NCBI RefSeq assembly: GCF_000003815.2
Contig: NC_049986.1
Span: 3,044,992-3,108,991, forward strand
DNA length: 64,000 nucleotides
Direction of reading: 5' to 3'
Origin: Branchiostoma floridae
Taxonomy: Eukaryota > Chordata > Leptocardii > Amphioxiformes > Branchiostomatidae
How positions within the stretch are numbered: position 1 is the stretch's first letter; the number at the start of each line of letters is the position of its first letter. A program made the position numbers and the translations under genes. Below are positions 11,401 to 21,017 of this stretch, piece by piece. Below the pieces are notes generated by a model that ran no database searches, was not told the DNA's origin, and was given only the letters and a program-made list of their open reading frames with translations.

Positions 11401-14400
11401 CATTGCATGACGGGAAGGTAAAAAGTCACTACTTGCTACATGAAGTTCTGTTTTGGATTATTCTGGTGTGATTTAACTTGGCATCCAAGACTATATCCAG
11501 AGATCATAGGAGAGAAGCTCATTTTTAGATCTGGTTGATTTGTTTCAGGAAAAATATTTCATTCTCAACTTTCTTTTATCTTGAAGATGTTTGTTGACTT
11601 TTGTTGTGACCATTGCAGAATGGTAGATTTCTTGGTGAAAGATCTGGGTGGAAAGAATCACAACCTTCTTATCAACACATTGTTGCTTCCCATCACATCG
11701 GTCTCATACAAGGTAAGTGGCGAAAGCCCTTTCTTTGTCACTAATAGGTATAGTCTTAGAAGTTTTATTTTTCAGTAAATTCCATTCGCAAAGAAGTTAT
11801 AGCCAGCTAAAACCTCCTTGGTGTACTATATACTATTTGTCACTTGAACCTGTTGTAGGATTTTTGAAATTTCCTGTGTTTAATTGGGTATGACAAAATA
11901 TAAAAGAAGGAAAACTAGACAAGAGGGTTTTTTCAATGTTTTTTTTTAATTTTATTTTTTTGGTCAACTTTTCAAAGAACATACAAGAGATTGAAGGGAA
12001 GAAGGAAAGAAAAAAGGATGTATCAAGGTACCCACAACAGGCTACTTGTTCGCCGAGCTCCCACCAACCCACTCCTTCCAACTTGACACATCCAAATTAA
12101 ATAGAGACATACAGTCAAACCTGTATTAGCGGCCACCTTTGCATAGCGACCACCCGGCCATAGTGGCCACTTTTTGTCGGTCCCTTGGATTCGTAATGAT
12201 TAAGCAATAGGCTTAGCGGCCACATGTCCAACGCGGCCACGGCCACACGATTTCCGGTCCCATTGATACAGAAACACTGCCTATCGCAACCATACTGCAG
12301 CCTTATGTCACCCTGCACCGAGTTTGAAATTATAGTTTGCGAGGATTTGGAGTTCCTAACGGTCATTTTGGCTGTAGCATATGGTGTGCATGCCTTGAGC
12401 ATTGAAGTGCAAGTCTTTGTCGGTGAATTCACCAATCAAGACAATGTTACTTGGTGAGAAAGATTAGTTGGAACTGAAATCCTGTGTAGCTTGCTCATGG
12501 TTAATTGATCAACATTTTCTCTATAGTGGCCACCTGTCTTTAGTGGCCATATTTTTCAAGTCCCTTGAGTGGCCGCTATAGGCAGGTTTGACTGTACAGA
12601 ACGTTCAAGACAGACAGTTTATACCAGTAGAGTGATACGACTACTGGGAAGCTGGTGATTAAAATGTGAAAGATTCCTGTTCCTCTCTCAGAAACCAATC
12701 CTACAATATTTACAATTACTTTTAGATGGATAATCTTAACTAAAACTAGTACAAATTTTATGTATTGTTTCATGGTTTTGACATGTCAGTGTTGACAAAT
12801 GTGTTGTGTGTACTTTGTTCCCACAGGTAAAAAGGGACATGGTGACCCTACTCCTGAGAAAAAAGGAGACACAAAACTGGGAGTGTCTCACTAGTGTGGA
12901 AAAGAAATCCAAGGACAAGAAGTAAGTACAAGCAGGGATAAACAAGTCCACTAGCCCTATTGTCCAGGGCAAGTGAAAGTGCTGTTCGGGCAAGTGCATG
13001 TCCTACCCCACTTGTCCGATCGGGCAAGCAAGATTTTTCCATTGATTTTAGTGCAATTTTGATGTACTTGTTACTTTTTACAGTCATGACATCAAGCAAT
13101 TGTCTACAGAGAATTCCATTGCTGGAAGTGAAAATGCATATACTAGTAACAGTGACATTTGAATTTTGGGCAAGTGAAAAATTGGTTCGGGCAAGTACAT
13201 TTTTTATGTGCTTGCCCGATAGGACAAGTGGATTTTAGAAAACTTGTTCAACCCTGACAAGTATCATGTTGTGGGGTTTGTACTGTACATGAACATGTTC
13301 ATAGTACCTAATGTGTGTGCTTCCAAAGGTTAACGTGTTTATAGCCCAGACAACTGAATATTTTTATCAGGTGTGTGAATGACTGTATGACTGGAGTTCT
13401 TCATCTCACTCAGAAACTATAGCTCAATCAGTGTACCGAAAGCCTGTACTGTGAGAGTTAGCCATTCCTTCCTCCATTGCGCAATCCGCAGTTTACCTGT
13501 CATTTTTTGCCCTGAAGGTCGCCATTGAATCGTCAGCTATTGAAAAAACATGAGGTTGTGGATCATGAGCTTTGTTACCGTCTGCTGGTCTTCAGAGGAC
13601 CCTACTGTTCAGCACACATCACTTTCCAATTGTGATTTGACCGTTATGTTCTAACACAGATGAACTTTGATGCTTAAGAGCAAATGTCTGTAAGGATCAA
13701 ACAATGGTGGCAAAGGTAAAAAAAATCGATTTGGCTCATATTTTGCACAGTGATAGTACTTGGTCCACAACCCCTCAAAATAGCTTTCTTTTAGATCAAA
13801 ACTCCTTGTTGCCATGGTAACGGGCCAACAAAGTTTTCTGGCCATTTTCCCCAATTTCCGCATCTCAAAAAACACGGAAATCGGCATACTTTACGGCATT
13901 GTCACTCCAACACCTTTTATTGTATTGTCAAAACAAAACAAGATCTGAATAGAACAACAATTTGGCTTTTTAGAAATTGTTGTGAAATTTCCAACGAGAC
14001 AAAATTGAGTTCTTGGGCAGCATCAAAACAATACAATGTTTCAAGCTTCAAAATAACGTAATTTTTGGCCCAACTTTGTAACGCCATAAGTGCCGAGCTG
14101 GTAATTTTTTTGACTTGAAATTTGTACCCTGTATAGATGATTAATATATCTATCATATGCATTGTTGCAAAGTTTGGGGTCTTGTTTGGTTGTCACGTGG
14201 TTGTCCTCGAAAGTAGGCCAGTTTTTGCGTTTGACGAAAATTGTGAATTTTAGCCATGTTCAAAGTACTACATGTGACAAAATAAAACAGAATTCTAACT
14301 CAACTTCATGTCAAAGAGAGATCTATGTATTGTCTATTTAATAAATGCTTGAAGAATTTTAGATCGTGACGTTTAGTCACGTGGTAGTCCCTGGAAGTAG

Positions 14401-17400
14401 GCCACTTTTTTTGCGTTTGGCAAAATTTTGAATTTTAGCCATGTTCAAAGGGTTTTCTGTGACAAAGTGAATTTGAATTCTGATTCAACTTCTTGTCAAA
14501 GGGAAACCTAGGTATTGCCTATCTAATAGATGATTTCAGAATTTTGAGTCATAAAATGTAGTCCCGTGGTTGTCCCTGAAAGTAGGTCACTTTTTTGCAT
14601 TGGCGAAAATTGTGAATTTTAGCCATGTTCAAAGTGTTTTCTGTGACAAATTGAATTCAAATTCTGATTCAACTTCTTTTCAAAGAGAGACCTAGGTATT
14701 GCCTATCTAATAAATGATTGCAGAGTTTTGAGTCATGAAATGCAGTCACGTGGTTGTCCCTGAAAGTAGGTCAATTTTTGCATTTGGCGAAACTTTTCAA
14801 AGTACTCTACATGACAAAGCAAATTAGAATACTGATTCAACTTCTCGTCAAAGAAAGATCTATGTATCGCCTAACTAATAAATGCTTGAAGAGTTTCAAG
14901 TAGTGATTTTTAGTCACATAGTTGTCCCTGAAAGTAGGCCATATCTAGATCTATCAAATGAATTCTAGTGAGCGTCCCTTTAGATACGCATTACAGAACG
15001 TAGCTGAAACAATACTTCATATTATGTATTGCATATCACTACTTTAAAAGACACAGAGGCCATGCAACACTAATCTTTGATCAAACACTGTATTCAATTC
15101 AGTATCAGTCATTGTAGCGCCACTCATTGACATTGTTTTAACGTTTGAAAACGTTTGAAATTTGCTTATTGTAAAATGTTAGCAAAAACAAACTTTTCAA
15201 AAGTCATCTGCTCCAAAGTGTCAGAGTCTTCTAACAGCATTTCTCTAAGCCTGAATAAGAACACTTCAAGTACAGTTTATAACGTTTCAGATCTTTCAAA
15301 ACCATTAAAAATAATATATACTAGAATTCCACGACCCCATACCCCACGGCCAAATAATTATACCCTTTACAACTACTGTATTAATTGTTTTTGTCATTAA
15401 CTATGCAAATAAGATTTTCATTTGCTTAGATTCTATTACTTGTTGATCTCCTCCACCGAATAACAGATGTAAACAATCTATGTTAAAAAGATTTTTATCC
15501 CATTTTGTAATAAGTTATGCAAGTAAGGACCTCATTTCATAACTAATGTTCAACAATGATGTTCACCTGTACATAACTTCCAAATGCTACTAGTAAGAAG
15601 TTCCCGTCATTTACCACAATGACATCGGAGCATTTTCTAATCAATTATGCAAATTAGGTCTTTATTTTGCATGACATTTATCGATCAATATTCTTTCCTA
15701 TTTCAGTTACATTTGCCACTTTCTAATGGTCCTATAATGGAACTGGGCGTGTTTAATTGTTTTCCTAATTATTTATGCAAATTAGATTCCGATTTGTATA
15801 GTAAATATGTATTTATATGAAGCATCTCTTAAGCTATCTACATACCAAAAATCATGACAATCCGTCAACCCCTTCTTGAGTTATTGTCTTTCAAAGCTTG
15901 ACTTATTCTCTTTCAAAGTCTTACACTAAACCTGTCCTGCAGTTTCAAAACAAGCCGCTAGGAGGCATAAACCTACACCACTCACTCTCGGCATCAAGAG
16001 TGTCTACCACTAAAAAATCATAGCCGCAGCATGTTCAGAACTCGACATATCAAACCCGGAAATTCCTTTGCAGTACCTTAACAGGCCGCTAGGCGGCCCC
16101 AAATCTATTCGTTTCCAAGTCTCATACCCACATCCGAAAATCAATACAATCCATTTAGGCTTTCTTGAGTTATTCTGGTCTTCTACAAACATACATACAA
16201 ACGCTACCCAAAACATAACCTTTTGGGCGAAGGTAAAAACGTTATCTTTAATTCTAGGAGTAAAACATAAACATCTGAAAATGGGGACAACCAACGCCAA
16301 CCAACCAATGAGGACAACCAACGACAAAATCCAAACCTCTACAATCAATTGTTTGACAGCTAATACCTACAGCTACATTGACAAAAAGTNNNNNNNNNNN
16401 NNNNNNNNNNNNNNNNNNNNNNNNNNNNNNNNNNNNNNNNNNNNNNNNNNNNNNNNNNNNNNNNNNNNNNNNNNNNNNNNNNNNNNNNNAAGTTTACAAT
16501 TTCCATCTAAAGTGACCTACTTTCAGGGACATCCACGTGATTAAATGTCACAATCTGAAACTCTACAAACATTTATCATATAGGCGTTGTCTAATTTACC
16601 TTTGATAAGAAGTTGAGTTAGACTTCTTTTTACACGTAGAGTACTTTGAACATGGCTAAAATTCACAATTTTCGCCAATGCAAAAAAGTGACCTACTTTC
16701 AGGGACAACCACGGGACTACATTTTATGACTCAAAATTCTGAAATCATCTATTAGATAGGCAATACCTAGGTTTCCCTTTGACAAGAAGTTGAATCAGAA
16801 TTCAAATTCACTTTGTCACAGAAAACCCTTTGAACATGGCTAAAATTCAAAATTTTGCCAAACGCAAAAAAAGTGGCCTACTTCCAGGGACTACCACGTG
16901 ACTAAACGTCAGGATCTAAAATTCTTCAAGCATTTATTAAATAGACAATACATAGATCTCTCTTTGACATGAAGTTGAGTTAGAATTCTGTTTTATTTTG
17001 TCACATGTAGTACTTTGAACATGGCTAAAATTCACAATTTTCGTCAAACGCAAAAACTGGCCTACTTTCGAGGACAACCACGTGACAACCAAACAAGACC
17101 CCAAACTTTGCAACAATGCATATGATAGATATATTAATCATCTATACAGGGTACAAATTTCAAGTCAAAAAAATTACCAGCTCGGCACTTATGGCGTTAC
17201 AAAGTTGGGCCAAAAATTACGTTATTTTGAAGCTTGAAACATTGTATTGTTTTGATGCTGCCCAAGAACTCAATTTTGTCTCGTTGGAAATTTCACAACA
17301 ATTTCTAAAAAGCCAAAATGTTGGTCTATTCAGATCTTGTTTTGTTTTGACAATACAGTAAAAGGTGTTGGAGTGACAATGCCGTAAAGTATGCCGATTT

Positions 17401-18165
17401 CCGTGTTTTTGAGATGCGGAAATTGGGGAAAATGGCCAGAAAACTTTGTTGGCCCGTTACCATGGCAACAAGGAGTTTTGATCTAAAAGAAAGCTATTTT
17501 GAGGGGTTGTGGACCAAGTACTATCACTGTGCAAAATATGAGCCAAATCGATTTTTTTACCTTTGCCACCATTGTTTGATCCTTACAGACATTTACTCTT
17601 AATGTGTCTCTTATATATATATATTATGATGGTGCGTAGACTGATGCATTGTAATTGTCTCAATCATATGGTATCATATGCAGTAATTCTCATACTTCCA
17701 AGCGAACTTTTGTGTTCAAGTATACCTACCATAGATTGATACTGGATCTGTCATCTTTGATGCAACAAGCAGGAAAGGGAAAAGTCATGTCAGCCAGAGC
17801 AAATACACTATGCATAACAATACTTTCTGGCTATCTACAATGCAATGGAATTATGTACATGTACAAAACAATGAAATTGATGTTGTTATAATTACAGGTC
17901 TCCGAAGATGAACAGCTCAGGTGATCCCGGAGACTCCATTATGACAATGATGAGGCAGATGTATGAGGATGGAGATGATGAGATGAAGAGAACGATCGCC
18001 AAGGCCTGGACCGAGTCACGTGACAAGCAGCAGGCTGGGATGGGGGGTATGGGTGGCATGGGGGGTATGGGTGGAATGGGGGGTATGGCAGGGATGGGGG
18101 GTATGGCAGGGATGGGTGGTATGGGGGGCCTGGGGGGTATGGGGGGACTTGGAGACATGCCATAA
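5444..18165 (+). CDS. CACYBP: Calcyclin-binding protein / Siah-interacting protein
   Basis: The gene encodes an adaptor that links Siah-1 and SCF-type ubiquitin ligase components in beta-catenin turnover and binds S100 proteins. Exons are 5444-5461, 8519-8807, 10315-10411, 11619-11712, 12827-12921 and 17898-18165. All junctions are GT-AG and phases fit, giving 286 residues (human 228). The N-terminal helical part ([14 protein letters not shown]) aligns with human SIP. An acidic linker holds PSPDDAK twice. The CS domain starts near residue 97 ([16 protein letters not shown]) and runs to about 190. The SGS segment is at 207-243 ([17 protein letters not shown]). From residue 245 to the end the protein is almost pure GGM/GGMA repeats, which the human protein lacks. 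MAGLEE is the start because it sits after a promoter-like stretch and matches the human N-terminus (MASEEL). Introns total nearly 12 kb and are rich in inverted-repeat elements. Confidence 0.93.
6045..6152 (+). repeat. Tandem duplicated 52-bp unit with CGCGAGATCTCGCG palindrome
   Basis: Two adjacent 52-bp units (6045-6096, 6097-6148), each ATTCAGTCAAACCTCACGAG followed by a palindromic core. In unit 2 the core CGCGAGATCTCGCG (6121-6134) is perfect; in unit 1 it has one changed position. Just upstream (6027-6041) is AATGGCGGCCATCTT, a YY1-like motif on both strands. It lies in CACYBP intron 1. Confidence 0.7.
6153..8297 (+). other. CACYBP intron 1, no gene recognised
   Basis: AT-rich intron with no coding signal. 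The one notable site is AAGATGGCGGC at 8028-8038, a YY1-like motif that would fit an alternative promoter, but no exon is evident next to it. Confidence 0.5.
8298..8497. mobile_element. Mariner-like MITE ending 20 bp before the exon 2 acceptor
   Basis: Ends are TACTGTAAATGCATTTAAG and GTTTCTGCATTTAGAGTA, imperfect inverted repeats bounded by TA, with internal inverted copies of GGTGGTTTTAAGTTCG. TA ends and this length are typical of Tc1/mariner-derived MITEs. The CACYBP exon 2 acceptor AG is at 8517-8518. Confidence 0.65.
8887..9059. mobile_element. Mariner/pogo-like MITE, 173 bp
   Basis: The ends TACAGTAGAAGCCAGTAAAT and TTAAACGGCTTCTACTGTA are inverted repeats bounded by TA, continuing inward as TTGCAC/GTGCAA. 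There is no coding content. It is in CACYBP intron 2. Confidence 0.8.
9150..9320 (-). mobile_element. Possible Penelope-like element terminal fragment
   Basis: Read on the minus strand, the block ATTCTTGAAAAAGACATATT followed by AAAGTCGAAACCGG resembles the GAAACC-type terminal repeats of Penelope-like elements. No reverse transcriptase is attached and I found no complete hammerhead core. This is a resemblance only. Confidence 0.3.
9465..9583. repeat. Hairpin MITE, 119 bp
   Basis: GGATCGGGCAGCTGGC...TTTATTCGGG is matched by its reverse complement CCCGAATAAACTCGCCAGCTGCCTGATCC with one or two mismatches. The loop is about 55 bases. CACYBP intron 2. Confidence 0.75.
9603..9746. repeat. Second hairpin MITE, 144 bp, different family
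   Basis: Arms begin ATCTCCAGGCAGATCTAC and end GTAGATCTGCCTGGAGAT, and include GGAGTTTAGCTGGC and its complement. It lies only 19 bases from the preceding hairpin but shares no sequence with it. Confidence 0.75.
10145..10254. repeat. Hairpin element, 110 bp, before CACYBP exon 3
   Basis: Arms TACAACATGGTATTCCGCAT and its partner ATACGGAATACGCCGTGTTGTA pair imperfectly, with CACCC/GGGTG and CTCGG blocks inside. It ends about 60 bases before the exon 3 acceptor. Confidence 0.65.
10464..10794. mobile_element. hAT-type MITE, 331 bp
   Basis: Same family as 1498-1787: ends CAGGGTTCTAGCCAGC and GCTGGTTAGAACACTG. The flanking 8-mers GTTAACTA (10456-10463) and GTTAGCTA (10795-10802) differ at one base. 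It starts 52 bases after CACYBP exon 3. Confidence 0.8.
10810..11434. repeat. Large palindrome with nested internal repeats, 625 bp
   Basis: Outer arms (AAGTAGTG...ACCTTCCCATCATGCA and its complement near 11400-11434; CACTAGCCAGGGAATTG and CAATTCCCTGGCTAGTG) pair over about 150 bases. Inside, the segment TACTATTGATTGATGATATT occurs once forward and twice inverted, with tandem copies of a ~170 bp piece containing GGTGCTTTTTGGTGCATTTG. The right half has one more internal copy than the left. It lies in CACYBP intron 3. Confidence 0.75.
12110..12596. mobile_element. Tc1/mariner (pogo-like) MITE with GGCCAC-rich ends
   Basis: Ends TACAGTCAAACCTGTATTAG and CTATAGGCAGGTTTGACTGTA are inverted repeats bounded by TA. 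Internal GTGGCCACT motifs are arranged symmetrically. No intact transposase. Part of the same family is at 29340-29470. CACYBP intron 4. Confidence 0.8.
12933..13255. mobile_element. CAGGG-ended element with 5-bp target duplication
   Basis: Ends CAGGGATAAACAAGT and ACTTGTTCAACCCTG are inverted repeats; inner blocks GGGCAAGTG and GCTTGCCC continue the symmetry. ACAAG flanks both ends (12928-12932, 13256-13260). It begins 11 bases after CACYBP exon 5. Its termini and 5-bp duplication resemble the element at 25687-26457. Confidence 0.7.
15395..15790 (+). repeat. Four diverged ~120-bp units, each with an ATGCAAAT-type octamer
   Basis: ATGCAAAT or ATGCAAGT occurs at 15403, 15517, 15647 and 15775, spaced 114-130 bases, followed by TAAG/TTAG and a similar AT-rich stretch. 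These units form the unpaired middle of the foldback element. ATGCAAAT is the POU octamer, but here it may simply be part of the repeat. Confidence 0.55.
16390..16489. other. Assembly gap, 100 N
   Basis: Exactly 100 N at the inner edge of the right arm of the foldback, where a palindrome would defeat assembly. The real length is unknown. Confidence 0.99.
17677..17892 (+). repeat. Duplicated flank upstream of CACYBP exon 6
   Basis: Bases 17741-17892 recur as a direct copy at 18632-18783 (shared AACAAGCAGGAAAGG, CTGGCTATCTACAATGCAAT). Bases 17677-17738 recur inverted at 18811-18873. The last exon is therefore framed by rearranged copies of one sequence. Confidence 0.75.
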
Positions 18166-18200
18166 TGATTAACAAAGTTATGCAACAGACATGAACATTA

Positions 18201-18390
18201 AGGTGCACTCTCACTGCACTTGCGTCTAGCTTACGTCATTGCGGGGTTCGAAAGATACTCAACGAATTTCAGAGATAAAGAAAAAATTTGTTACTTTTTT
18301 TGTATTTTGTCGTCTTCTAACAATCAGAGAAAATAACAAAACAGTGACGCAATGAACGAACCCGCAGTGACGCAAGTGCAGAGTGCACCT
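18201..18390. mobile_element. Harbinger-like MITE in the CACYBP 3' UTR
   Basis: Ends AGGTGCACTCTCACTGCACT and GCAAGTGCAGAGTGCACCT are inverted repeats with TTA on both sides (18198-18200, 18391-18393), as for PIF/Harbinger elements with a 3-bp TWA duplication. It starts 36 bases after the stop codon, so it should be transcribed as a stem. Confidence 0.7.
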
Positions 18391-18464
18391 TTATTTTAGG
18401 CCACAGCAATTAAATTCTATGGATTACATCCTCTGTAGACTGCAACTCTAATGCGAGAGCACAA

Positions 18465-18470
18465 AATAAA
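18465..18470 (+). terminator. Candidate polyadenylation signal of CACYBP
   Basis: AATAAA 300 bases after the stop codon, just past the Harbinger-like MITE. It is the first good hexamer downstream of the stop. Confidence 0.4.
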
Positions 18471-18631
18471 AGATGGGTGGAAGAAACAAACAAAATATAT
18501 CTAGACTTTCAAAGTTGAGACCAACAAGAATTTGAGCTGCAGTACATCACAGCTAAGAAGTCTTTTATTGAAAAAAGTGTCATCCATGAAATTACTTGTT
18601 GTGACCTTAGGAACACGTTCAAGTACTTTGT

Positions 18632-18873
18632 TCTGGATTTGTCAGCTTAGATGAAACAAGCAGGAAAGGAAAAAGTCATGTCAGTCAGAAATGATACACT
18701 ATATATACAGTATTCTCTGGCTATCTACAATGCAATGGAATTATCTACATGTACAAAATAATGAAATTGATATTGTTATAAAAGATCTGTTTTTCAGGAA
18801 TCGTTAACCTGTATCAATCTATGGAAGGTATGCTTGAGCACAAAAGTTCACTAGGAAAAGTATGAGAATTACT
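18632..18873 (+). repeat. Duplicated flank downstream of CACYBP exon 6
   Basis: The partner of 17677-17892: a direct copy (18632-18783) followed by an inverted copy (18811-18873). Divergence is moderate, so the event is not recent. Confidence 0.75.
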
Positions 18874-19890
18874 GGTTATGATATCACATAAGGAGGTAAA
18901 ACATATGCATTGTTTTGAGATTAACATTGAAAGTAGACCATTTTAGTATCTTGAGAGAAGTGTTATGGCTTTGTGCAAAGATGCAAGATTGAGATTAGTT
19001 ATATGCACAGTGAAAGAAAAAAGTATGCAGTACTGAAGACATACAATAACAAATTACTGTACTTGTTGCTACATGTATGCAGTGGGTTTCTAATATAAAT
19101 GATACGTGCAACATTATCTATTTGCCAGTTTATGATTACTAGTATCTGATTTAAAACATTGAAGAAGAAATTGCTAGAATAACGTATCTCTAGCAAGGTT
19201 TGTAGCTATTAAAAGATTCACGGAAAAATTTTATGCTGGTATCTTAACAAAGACCAGACATTGTGTAAAGGAGATATGCAATCATATTAAGTAAAAAAAA
19301 AGATGTATCAAGAAATTGAAAGATAAATAGCAAACCTGTTACAACTTCCTTCCATGGCTTACATGTAGATGAGTATTGTGTTATCAATTTTCAAATTGTG
19401 TGTATCAATTTTTCATTCTTGTACTATGTACAGTACTTCTACATGCTTTCTGACATAACACTGGCAATTGCTGTTGAACAAAATTTAGCAATGTAACTTT
19501 CTACATTAGCTAGGTTTCTTACATATCGTATTGTGGTATCAATAGCAAAATCAATGTATTGTGAAGGCATGAGGCCTGTTGTAGTAGCTGTACAACATTA
19601 TACCAAAGCATGATTTGCATTTGTTGGGTCAGTGATGTATAAAGCCATGATAGCATTTTGAATAATGTTGAATACAAGGATGTCAAAAAGATTTGTCAAA
19701 GATTTGGCTTGTTCGTTCTATAAAGTAACTCACTTTGTTGACCTGACCTGCCCACAGTTGTGCAAGTGATCACTGTAAGGAATTAAAAAGTTTGCTGGTT
19801 ACTGAGGTTTTCATTCTTGTTGAATTATCATACTACGCTTTTACACTACTAGTACTATAACGTCACACCAATCCAATTCCATGGTTTCTT
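18874..19890. other. Intergenic, nothing recognised
   Basis: AT-rich sequence between CACYBP and the kinase gene without coding, repeat or RNA signals I can support. Confidence 0.5.
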
Positions 19891-19894
19891 ATAA

Positions 19895-20267
19895 ACTAAA
19901 CATCAATCATAGAAAAAACTGAAGAGGAAAAATATTGCTCTGATTTTATTCACTCCGTGAAACTACAGACTTAAAATTCTGATTTCACAGTTTTCTTTTG
20001 AAATTCGAGAACCAAATTTTGATATTTCTGTTGTGTCAGCTGGTTGGATAGTACTTCTATAGTTCTGACAAATACATAGGCTGATAAACGTACAAATTCA
20101 CCTGCAGGGCACAGTTCAAAGGTCAGCATCGTTTGCCCTTTCCCCTACTTCTAGCTTCTGGAAAACCGTCTCGGTCTCACTCTGATTGTTTATGGTTCTA
20201 TGATAAGTGAACTACGCACCCAACTTTCCAGTGACGCGGACCGTATAGAGATTGAACCACTTGTTAT
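19895..20267 (+). promoter_or_regulatory. Candidate 5' flank and non-coding first exon of the CHK-kinase gene
   Basis: A consensus donor (TTATGT|GTAAGT, exon end 20267) could splice to the acceptor CCCGACAG ending at 21013, four bases before the start codon. The preceding 250 bases recur in diverged form at 27360-27620 (GGGCACAGTTCAAAGGTCAG; GTTTGCCCTTTCCCCTACTT), so an ancestral promoter block was duplicated. Transcript evidence is lacking. Confidence 0.4.
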
Positions 20268-21017
20268 GTGTAAGTGAATTTTATACTACGTTAGGCTAGG
20301 GTTGTTAGCCAGTACATGACAAAATCCTACTGAATGATTATTTGCCCCTCCTCCAGAACACCTGTGATGTGCATGCCATATTGGAAAACCTCTGCTACAA
20401 AACATTTTTCAGAAATCATAACCCGAACAAAACTAGGAAGCACTGCCTTTATTGTCATACATTTGTCTTGATGTTTGCTTTAGGGCTACCTAAAATGTCG
20501 TCCGCGATATAATCAGTACATGTGAGCATCTAGTGACCTTTGCATTTACGTGAACTAGCGGACGTTGACCTGGTCTAGCTTTTTGCCAGGCAGCATGCAG
20601 ATACACTGCAACGCTTTATTCAGATCACGATAGAGTTGCATTTAATATTTTCGCACCGTGTCCTTTGTAGGAACGTTCAACGCCTTTGCAGTCTGACGAT
20701 CATCCACATAACAAGAATTGTAAATAACTGAATGTACTAGTAACGTTATGTGTTATGTTCGTATCTTAACATTAAGTCCAGGAACGAATAGCTGAATACA
20801 ATTGTAAAGCTTGTCAATTGTAATATCAGCCAATGGACTATAATAAAGTATCGAAGTATCCAAGGTTATACACAAAAAAAATTCTTAAAAGAAATTGATA
20901 CTATTCTTGCAAAGACAATGACTGAGAAATATTCAGCGTTTGTTTGCAAATATTGGCTCCATAATGATTTATTATCTCGTCCACCTGAAATAGTCGTTAT
21001 TTCTTCCCGACAGAAAC

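Larger units (their letters stand above)
13678..17598. mobile_element. Giant foldback element, 3.9 kb, flanked by TTAA
   Basis: Bases 13678 to about 14960 and about 16490-17598 are reverse complements at high identity over more than 1.1 kb (small open frames are nearly identical in both arms). Ends are GAGCAAATGTCTG and CAGACATTTACTC, with TTAA on each side (13674-13677, 17599-17602). TTAA duplication is used by piggyBac and Kolobok elements, so one of those is the likely driver. Each arm holds four to five tandem ~185 bp units containing GTCACGTGGTTGTCC and AATTTTAGCCATGTTC. The centre has octamer repeats, a gap and no transposase. All of it sits in CACYBP intron 5. Confidence 0.85.

Noticed and set aside
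12115-12435. 106-codon minus-strand frame
   Set aside because: It lies wholly inside the pogo-like MITE and shows no transposase motif.
16010-16348. 112-codon minus-strand frame in the foldback centre
   Set aside because: It overlaps a dispersed repeat tail (TTTCTTGAGTTATTCTGGTC-like) and lacks any transposase motif.
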